The notes below the pieces were generated by a model that made no database searches, was not told the DNA's origin, and saw only the letters and a program-made list of their open reading frames with translations. A DNA stretch of 19,127 nt. Origin: DATLAN01 sp035527455. GTDB lineage: Bacteria; Planctomycetota; Planctomycetia; Pirellulales; Thermoguttaceae. The stretch is from NCBI GenBank assembly GCA_035527455.1, contig DATLAN010000661.1, positions 1 to 19,127 of the forward strand, given 5' to 3'. Made by a program: the position numbers and the translations under genes. Of the stretch, positions 1 through 5,803 are shown in pieces. Within the stretch, counting starts at the first letter, position 1, and every line of letters begins with the position of its first letter.

Positions 1-81
1 GAGATGGTTCTGCGCGGCCGGCAGCGGCGTTCGGCGACACCGAACGGCCTTTCCGGCCCGCCCGCCCGAGATTTCCAAAAC

Positions 82-87
82 AGGAGG
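82..87 (+). promoter_or_regulatory. Shine-Dalgarno AGGAGG deciding the first gene's start
   Basis: A perfect AGGAGG lies 9 bases before the ATG at 97 and 6 before a GTG at 94. It places the start just ahead of a hydrophobic signal peptide and argues against the ATG at position 4, which is in frame but would add an arginine-rich, non-signal-like leader. It is one of only two clear Shine-Dalgarno sequences in the window. Confidence 0.8.
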
Positions 88-96
88 AACCGCGTG

Positions 97-3060
97 ATGA
101 AAGCCTTGGTTTTGAGTCCGTTTGTCTGGACGATGTTGTTCACCGTATCGATGGCGGCCGACGAGACGCTGCCGTTCCAACACCAGGTCGAGGTCTATCG
201 CAATGGGCCGGACGACGTGACCGTCTTCACGTTGCGGCTCGAACAGCCGTTCATCGCCGACGAGTTCGACAAGAGCAGCTACCTGCGGCTGAAAGCGACC
301 GACGACAACGCGTACCTGATCTATCCCAAGGAGACCCGCTTCCAGCAGAAGCACGCCGAGTTCTACGGCCGGCTCCGCGGCGAGGGCACCGTGAAGCTAA
401 AACTCTCGCACGAGATCGTCTCGGAGAACCTCGACGGCTCGCAGCACGTCGAGATACGCCAGGGCGAGATCGAGGTGTCGATTCCTCCGCTGCCCGATCC
501 CAAGGCGACCGTGGGCCCCAAGAGCATCTATCTCGACTGGGCCGGGCAGCAGAACGTCTACTTCGCCGAACTGCTGCGGTACTATCCGGAAGAGACGTTT
601 TATCAGTATTGCATCTTGCAGTCGAAGGCCCGCTACGGAGTGACACCGCCGCCGATCCCCCACCTGATGCCCGTCGCGCCCACCACGCTGGAAACCGATC
701 TCTATCAGTTCGTCTCCGGCTCGCTGGCGATTCAGGACGCCATGCAGCGCGAGGCGCTCGGTTCCACGGGTCCGGCCGGCAACCTGGATACCCACATCAG
801 CACGCTGCGACCGCCGGACCTCCGGTCGCTGCCTTACGAAGAGCTGCTCAAGAAGAAACGCACCGACGAGAAGATCGAGCCGGCGGTGCACGAAATGTCG
901 CGTCTGGTGCCGGAAGACCAGTACTTCGCCCACTTCAACTCGATGAACTCGCTAAACGAAGCGTTGGACCTTTCCTCGCAATGGGGAAATAACCTCATGC
1001 GGCTGTTCACGGTTCGGGCCCAGGACCAACAGCTTCGGGCGAAACTGGAGGACCAGCTTTGCCTGCGACGAGGGCCGCTGACGAAGCTGTTCGCCGACGG
1101 GGTGATCGGCCAGGTCGCCGTCACCGGGGCCGATCCGTTCGTGCTGGAAGGGACCGACGTGACGGTGATCTTCGAGTTGAAGCAACCCGACGCGTTCGCC
1201 GCGGCGGCCGCCGGCTGGCTCGAAGAGATCCGACGGAAGTATCCCGAGGTGGTCGAGCAGGACTTCAACTACCGCGCCCATCAGGTCCTTGCCCGCTATA
1301 CGAAAGATCGGGTGGTCAGCTCGTTCGTGGTGCAGCATGAAGACTACATGATTTACAGCAACTCGCATCGGGCAATCCGCCGGATCCTCGACGCCGCGAC
1401 CGGCGAGTCGCCCAATCTGCGCGACGCGCTGGACTATCGCTACGTGACCACGATCCTGCCGCCTTCCCAGGACGCCGATTCGGGCTACATCTTCGCTTCC
1501 GAGGCGTTCATCAAACGGCTGCTCGATCCGGCGGCCAAGATCTCGGAGAAGCGCCGGCTGCAGTGCTTCAACAACCTGGTGATGCTCAACAACGCCTCGC
1601 TCTTCTATCGGCTGGAGTACGGCCGGTCGCCCGATTCGCTCAGCGACTTGATCGAAGGCCGGTTCGTCGATCCGCAGAAGATCGTTTGCCCGCACGGCGG
1701 CGCCTATGCCTTCGACGTGGAGAACGATACCTGCACCTGTTCGCTTCACAACCGCCTGAAATACCTCACGCCCAACGTGGAACTCTCGGTCTTGAACGTC
1801 TCGCGGCAGGAGGCGGCCGAGTACGAGCGCTACAAGCAGCGCTACGCCGAGTTCTGGCAGAGGGCCTTCAATCCGCTGGCGGTCCGGGTGACCGTCGGCC
1901 AGCGGCTGAAGCTGGAAAGCTGCGTGTTGCCGTTCGCCAACGGGACCTTCTACGGCGATCTGCGCGGCATGGTCGACAAGAACCCGCTGCCCCTGGGCAC
2001 GGCGCAGATCGCCCCGTCGGCGGTCGCTTCGGTGCTGATGGTGCCGGGCCGGGAGAAGATCGCCGGGTTCCTCGAAGAGATTCCCGGCGTGACCGAAACG
2101 CTCAGGGCCAACCCCACGCTGACCGACATGAAGGGCTGGATCGGCGATCGCGTGGGCCTGCACTTCTGCGACGGGGAAACGATCCTCCAGATCGATCCGA
2201 CCCAGCTCCGCGCGACCGCCGTGCCGCTGATCGGCAACGTGCCGGTGGAGACCCAGGCGATCGTCGGCATGCTGGTGATGGCGGTGAACATGCCGGTCTA
2301 CGTGACCGTCGACGTCGAGAATGCCGAGAGCGCCGCCCGGCTTCTGGAGCAGCTTTCCCGCCAGATCTTCCTCAAGCAGCAATCCGTGCTGCCGGGCCTG
2401 CAAACCGAGCTGGACGCCTACCGGCTGCCCGACTACAAAGAGCACGCCATGTACGTCTTCAGCGGCCAGATCTACGCGGTGAAACTCCGCCTGCACGTGG
2501 CATTGGTGGGCAATCAACTGGTGGCGGCCACCAAGCCGGAGATCCTTCGCGAGGTGATCGACGCCAGCCAGGCCGAGGAACCCACTCCGCCCGCCCCGGC
2601 CCACATGTTGTTCCGGCTGAACCGCCGGGCGCTGGGACTGATGCACGACGACCTGCAGCTCTACTGGGCCGAGAAATCCCGGGTGGCCTGCCACCGGAAC
2701 ATCATCTCGATCTACACGCTCTGCAAGCTCTACGGAGTGCCGATCGAAGAGGTCCCGCGGCTGTCCGAGGCCAAGTACGGCGTGCGGTACTTCTGCCCCG
2801 ATCAGGGCGAATACGCGCTGGACGCCGAGCGGAATCAGGTCGTCTGCAGCGTCCACGGCAACCGGACCCAATCGCGTCAGAACCCGCATTTGGACCGCGA
2901 GTCGGCCTTCTCGCAGTTCATCGAGGGCCTGGACGAGATCGTCGCCGCGTTGCGATTCGAGAAAGACGCCCTGATCGCCACCGTCGAGATCGCCCGCCAA
3001 ACAACCGCGACCACCGATCGCGCCGACCAAACAACCGCGACCGTTGGTCGCGCCGATTAA
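97..3060 (+). CDS. Large secreted protein with two DUF3352-like / Cys-His repeat units
   Basis: The product has 988 codons including stop. The ATG at 97 is chosen for its AGGAGG and because it opens directly into a signal peptide (about residues 1-20, ending SMA|ADE), so export is likely. Two similar halves follow. Each has a 'VTV-x-(F/V)-E/D-V' strand (residues 355 and 736), an '(I/V)-(L/I)-D-A' segment (about 430 and 821), and a module C...CP-x2-G-x-Y...CS-x-H. The module residues are C490, C531, C548, H551 and C865, C900, C917, H920. The CP-to-CS spacing is 17 residues in both. The halves vaguely recall DUF3352-type exported proteins, and the Cys module recalls the tail of pseudopilin-like proteins of the Planctomycetes/Verrucomicrobia group; both are from memory. 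The last 20 residues come from a 30-bp tandem repeat. No catalytic motif is seen and the function is unknown. The next gene follows after 102 bp with its own promoter. Confidence 0.85.
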   Translation: MKALVLSPFVWTMLFTVSMAADETLPFQHQVEVYRNGPDDVTVFTLRLEQPFIADEFDKSSYLRLKATDDNAYLIYPKETRFQQKHAEFYGRLRGEGTVKLKLSHEIVSENLDGSQHVEIRQGEIEVSIPPLPDPKATVGPKSIYLDWAGQQNVYFAELLRYYPEETFYQYCILQSKARYGVTPPPIPHLMPVAPTTLETDLYQFVSGSLAIQDAMQREALGSTGPAGNLDTHISTLRPPDLRSLPYEELLKKKRTDEKIEPAVHEMSRLVPEDQYFAHFNSMNSLNEALDLSSQWGNNLMRLFTVRAQDQQLRAKLEDQLCLRRGPLTKLFADGVIGQVAVTGADPFVLEGTDVTVIFELKQPDAFAAAAAGWLEEIRRKYPEVVEQDFNYRAHQVLARYTKDRVVSSFVVQHEDYMIYSNSHRAIRRILDAATGESPNLRDALDYRYVTTILPPSQDADSGYIFASEAFIKRLLDPAAKISEKRRLQCFNNLVMLNNASLFYRLEYGRSPDSLSDLIEGRFVDPQKIVCPHGGAYAFDVENDTCTCSLHNRLKYLTPNVELSVLNVSRQEAAEYERYKQRYAEFWQRAFNPLAVRVTVGQRLKLESCVLPFANGTFYGDLRGMVDKNPLPLGTAQIAPSAVASVLMVPGREKIAGFLEEIPGVTETLRANPTLTDMKGWIGDRVGLHFCDGETILQIDPTQLRATAVPLIGNVPVETQAIVGMLVMAVNMPVYVTVDVENAESAARLLEQLSRQIFLKQQSVLPGLQTELDAYRLPDYKEHAMYVFSGQIYAVKLRLHVALVGNQLVAATKPEILREVIDASQAEEPTPPAPAHMLFRLNRRALGLMHDDLQLYWAEKSRVACHRNIISIYTLCKLYGVPIEEVPRLSEAKYGVRYFCPDQGEYALDAERNQVVCSVHGNRTQSRQNPHLDRESAFSQFIEGLDEIVAALRFEKDALIATVEIARQTTATTDRADQTTATVGRAD
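2997..3056 (+). repeat. Two 30-bp tandem repeats at the 3' coding end, with a hairpin
   Basis: Units 2997-3026 and 3027-3056 both read CCAAACAACCGCGACC...TCGCGCCGA and differ only in the middle. They encode the repeated peptide QTTAT-x2-RAD at the C-terminus of the upstream gene. Unit 2 contains a perfect hairpin, CGCGACC-GTT-GGTCGCG (3036-3052), ending six bases before the stop codon; unit 1 can form only a weaker version. There is no T-tract, so a classical intrinsic terminator is not supported. Confidence 0.8.
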
Positions 3061-3094
3061 CCCCGGCCGCCAGTCCGAGCCACGCACGCTCCCC

Positions 3095-3123
3095 TTGGCA
3101 TCCGCCGAGCCGCGACGTATGAT
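3095..3123 (+). promoter_or_regulatory. Predicted sigma70-type promoter for the lipoprotein gene
   Basis: TTGGCA (3095-3100) and TATGAT (3118-3123) are separated by exactly 17 bases. Each hexamer has one mismatch to TTGACA/TATAAT. Transcription would begin near 3130 and give a leader of roughly 33 bases before the AGGAGA and ATG. It lies in the 102-bp gap after the first gene and is the best housekeeping promoter I could find in the window. Confidence 0.6.
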
Positions 3124-3150
3124 ACAGAATCGCCCCACGCCACCCCCAAC

Positions 3151-3156
3151 AGGAGA
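3151..3156 (+). promoter_or_regulatory. Shine-Dalgarno AGGAGA of the lipoprotein gene
   Basis: AGGAGA lies 6 bases before the ATG at 3163 and confirms that start. Confidence 0.75.
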
Positions 3157-3162
3157 AATCCC

Positions 3163-4398
3163 ATGCGAAAACTCCGTCTTGCGGCCCTGCTCTCGTTGGC
3201 GGCGGCCCTGGTGACCAACCTCGGGTGCGTCGAACTGGACGGGCAGCGGCTGAGTTGGTTCTACGACGCGGCGAAAGATGAACTGAAGATCCTCCTTCAC
3301 TACGACGGCGTCCACGAGTCCCGCAACGGTGGGAACGAAAGGGGCGCCGAGCAGATCCCGAAATTCGTCGAGTCGGGAAGCATCCTCGTTTGGGATTGGC
3401 CGTTTCACCTCGACATGGCCAACGTGCGTGCAAAGGCCGCCGACGAAACGGCCGATCCACAGCAGAAGGAGTGGGCCGCCGCGATACTCTCGATGAAAGT
3501 CGAACCGGTCGGCTACTATCGCGAGCCGGACGGCCGGGTGGGGGCCGCCCAGATGATCACCATCCCCAACGCGAAGAAGTTCGTCGGCTTGATCAACGAA
3601 CTCATCAACGCCCAGATCGTCGAGAATGCCTCGCCCGACGGCCCGATGGACCGAACACAGAAGCGCATCGAACAGGCGGCCAAGAACGGTCATCAGTGGA
3701 TCACGCTGGATGGCCACGCCGTCCGGGTCGTGATACCTGTCCATCCGACGGAATGGGCCCTTGCTCGCGGTGAGTTCCTTGAAGAAATCGCCGAAGGCGT
3801 GGCCAGAGTGCTGAAGGAAGACGCCAGCACCGACGACAAGAACGGCTACCGGATGATCCTCGGCGTACTCGCTTCCGGACCCATTTCCTGCATCGACCGG
3901 AAGGACCAGGTCGAGTTCGTCGTCGGTTGGCCGAAAGCGCCCTGCACGTTCCGCACGAAGATCCGCGACGAGTACGAGCCGAGCCTCGAGAAGGTGCTCA
4001 TCAGGTCGGTCAAGATCGATCTGGACGCCGATCTGGCCGAGGCGTTGCTCGACGAGGACGCCAAGCCGTCGCCCGGCGTTTCGGCCATGTTGAAGTTCGG
4101 CCCGCCGGAGGAACAGGTGCGGGCGTTGCTGGCCGTGGCCGGCGGCGAGGAGGAAGGCCGGCAGAAAGCCGCGCTGGGGCGGCTCGGCAAGTTCGCCAGG
4201 CAATGGAATCGCGAGCACGGGCAGCCCGAAGCGCCTGCCGAACGCGACGACGCGGACGATTACCTCACGGCATGGCGGCAGTGGTACGAGCAGATGCGGG
4301 TGTTTCCGCTCAAGGTCGAAGAGAATGTCGGAGAGAATACGGAAACCGAGCCCGCCGATGCGAAGCCGGCCGAGGAACCGGCGGAAGCCAAGCCGTGA
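3163..4398 (+). CDS. Putative lipoprotein of unknown function
   Basis: The product has 411 residues. The N-terminus is a short lipoprotein-type signal: MRK, a hydrophobic stretch to about residue 18, then NLGC with Cys22 as candidate lipidation site. The -3 position is Asn rather than the usual Leu, so lipidation is likely but not certain. The mature part is soluble-looking, with no further membrane segment, and alternates hydrophobic strands with charged helices. Its C-terminus is a low-complexity Glu/Pro/Ala/Lys tail. The start is supported by AGGAGA and an upstream near-consensus promoter. I do not recognise a family and see no catalytic motif. The gene follows the secreted two-unit protein on the same strand and converges on the zinc-ribbon gene; a shared envelope role is only an inference from position. 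Confidence 0.8.
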   Translation: MRKLRLAALLSLAAALVTNLGCVELDGQRLSWFYDAAKDELKILLHYDGVHESRNGGNERGAEQIPKFVESGSILVWDWPFHLDMANVRAKAADETADPQQKEWAAAILSMKVEPVGYYREPDGRVGAAQMITIPNAKKFVGLINELINAQIVENASPDGPMDRTQKRIEQAAKNGHQWITLDGHAVRVVIPVHPTEWALARGEFLEEIAEGVARVLKEDASTDDKNGYRMILGVLASGPISCIDRKDQVEFVVGWPKAPCTFRTKIRDEYEPSLEKVLIRSVKIDLDADLAEALLDEDAKPSPGVSAMLKFGPPEEQVRALLAVAGGEEEGRQKAALGRLGKFARQWNREHGQPEAPAERDDADDYLTAWRQWYEQMRVFPLKVEENVGENTETEPADAKPAEEPAEAKP

Positions 4399-4413
4399 CG
4401 TTCGTCCGGACCC

Positions 4414-4448
4414 GGGGCTGGGGGTTCGGGGCTGGGGGTTCGGGGCAA
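4414..4448 (+). repeat. Period-7 G-rich array (GGGGCTG/GGGGTTC)
   Basis: Five heptamers run head to tail: GGGGCTG, GGGGTTC, GGGGCTG, GGGGTTC, GGGGCAA, starting 15 bases after the lipoprotein stop. The G-runs (4414-4417, 4420-4424, 4428-4431, 4434-4438, 4442-4445) are separated by 2-3 bases, a textbook G-quadruplex pattern on the plus strand. Confidence 0.85.
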
Positions 4449-4493
4449 TGCGGTTGACTTCTTGGGACAACGCTTGGATTCTCGGATACTCTT

Positions 4494-4549
4494 CCCCAGT
4501 CCCCAGTCCCCAGTCCCCAGTCCCCAGTCCCCAGTCCCCAGTCCCCAGT
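4494..4549 (-). repeat. Eight perfect CCCCAGT heptamers (ACTGGGG on the minus strand)
   Basis: Eight identical heptamers fill 56 bp without interruption, ending 38 bases from the 3' end of the minus-strand zinc-ribbon gene. On the minus strand each unit carries GGGG with a 3-base spacer, so the array is quadruplex-capable there. The unit resembles the heptanucleotide STRR repeats described from filamentous cyanobacteria (from memory). With the preceding array it makes a G-rich-plus / G-rich-minus pair between convergent genes. Confidence 0.95.
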
Positions 4550-4587
4550 CCCGCTGTCCCCGTTGGCTGCGGCTATTCTGCGATATG

Positions 4588-5523
4588 CTACTCGCCGAAC
4601 GTGTGCTTGATCGGGTTCAGACCGACGTTCACCAGGGTCGGCTTCCAGTCGTAGGCGTACGTGCCGATCAGGCCCTCGGGCATGGTGAAGTAGTAGCCCA
4701 GCCTTTCCAGGTGCAACTGGTGGATCTGCGACCTCGGGGGACGCCGGGCGTGGGCGGAAATCAACAGCACGAAGTAGTCCCCCTGATCGGGAACCACGAC
4801 GGAGAATTCGCCCTTGTCGTCGGCCCGGGCGTAGGCGCCGCCCAACTTGCCGATCTCTCGGACGGCGGCCGGCACCTTGTCCGGCTCCTCGCCGGGCAAA
4901 GGTGAGCCGGGACCGATGTCCTGGACGAGGATCTTCTTCTCCCAGGGCTTCTTCGTTTCCGGCAGCACGATGATCACCGCGTCCTGGTCGGCCTGCACCG
5001 CGCCGCCGCCGGTCTGGTAGGTCAACGTGCCCTCGATGGTCACCGCTTGCCGGGCTGCCTCGGCCTGCTCCTGTTGGACTTCGCTGACCTTGGCGGTGCG
5101 GCCGATCAGGTAGCCCAGCGCGAACGCCGCCACCGTCAGAACCGCGAATAGGACCCCGTGCGTGTAGAGGGTCCGACGCGAATAGAGGATCATGTCGCAC
5201 GGGACCGGTTCGCCGGGCAAGGGCACGATCGTGTCGGACGAATCGGAGGTTCCGCGCCTGGGCGTGCCGGCCGTTTTCCCTCGGTGGAACCGCGGACTCT
5301 CGATCACCTTCGGTTCGTCATCGTAAACCACCAAGTCGGAGAAAGCCCCGGCCGTCTCGGGGGGCGTGGCAAACTGGTCCATCGCCAGGGCCGCCAAGGC
5401 CGCCTCTTCGCTCGGGACGACCTGCGAGACCCCACATTTGGGGCAACCGATCTCCGTGCCGGCCTTTCGGGTGGCGATCCCCAGAATTTGGCGGCACTTT
5501 TTGCAGCGGAATCGGATCGGCAT
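4588..5523 (-). CDS. Zinc-ribbon, single-TM protein with carboxypeptidase-regulatory-like domain
   Basis: The product has 311 residues. Residues 7-30 form a zinc ribbon with C7-x2-C10 and C27-x2-C30, in the MPIRFRC...CPKCG style of MJ0042-type ribbons. A linker to about 115 is polar and acidic/Ser-rich. One membrane helix spans about 121-141, flanked by Arg on both sides, followed by a short Gln/Glu helix. Residues about 160-260 (start VTIEGTLTY, later D-D-K-G-E-F and G-D-Y-F-V-L) look like a beta-sandwich of the carboxypeptidase-regulatory type. The ribbon is probably cytoplasmic and the sandwich extracytoplasmic. The start is chosen because the ribbon begins at residue 3 to 7; there is no Shine-Dalgarno. 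The gene is divergent from the propeller gene (280-bp gap) and convergent with the lipoprotein gene. Its role is unknown; linking inside and outside of the membrane is inference. Confidence 0.8.
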   Translation of the reverse strand: MPIRFRCKKCRQILGIATRKAGTEIGCPKCGVSQVVPSEEAALAALAMDQFATPPETAGAFSDLVVYDDEPKVIESPRFHRGKTAGTPRRGTSDSSDTIVPLPGEPVPCDMILYSRRTLYTHGVLFAVLTVAAFALGYLIGRTAKVSEVQQEQAEAARQAVTIEGTLTYQTGGGAVQADQDAVIIVLPETKKPWEKKILVQDIGPGSPLPGEEPDKVPAAVREIGKLGGAYARADDKGEFSVVVPDQGDYFVLLISAHARRPPRSQIHQLHLERLGYYFTMPEGLIGTYAYDWKPTLVNVGLNPIKHTFGE

Positions 5524-5803
5524 CGCAGGGCAATCGAAAGGCTCTCGCGGACGGAAGAGTGGGGATTTGTCCCTATCTTCCAGACTAACACGCCAATCCT
5601 TACCCGGCCAGAGCCGAGATTTGGATTGGACGACCGTCGATTCACGATTGCGAAACGCCGCTATGCCGTCCAGGACACCCCATTTAGGGGCCGGAATACT
5701 CCTATTCTGCGATGACGATACTATTAGGGTATCGCCGTTGCACGGACCCGAATCCTGAACCCTTCCGTCGGCCTGAGGGCCCGCGTCGCGAAAGTCCTAC
5801 CCG
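5524..5803. other. Divergent intergenic region with small hairpins
   Basis: This 280-bp gap separates the minus-strand zinc-ribbon gene from the plus-strand propeller gene, so it should hold promoters for both. I found no convincing -35/-10 pair on either strand. Small inverted repeats are present: CGATAC/GTATCG (5716-5721 and 5729-5734, 7-base loop) and CCCC-ATTTA-GGGG (5678-5690). Their role is not clear. Confidence 0.4.

Noticed and set aside
4..96. Extension of the first gene to the ATG at position 4
   Set aside because: The added residues are Arg/Gly-rich and would bury the signal peptide; AGGAGG at 82-87 points to 97.
952..4470. A 1172-codon open frame on the minus strand across the first two genes
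   Set aside because: It is antisense to two well-supported genes and their promoter, is rich in Arg/Gly/His/Asp low-information sequence, and has no recognisable motif. Long antisense frames are expected in GC-rich DNA.
4454..4485. TTGACT at 4454 as a -35 element
   Set aside because: No acceptable -10 lies 16-18 bases downstream, and it would read antisense into the zinc-ribbon gene.
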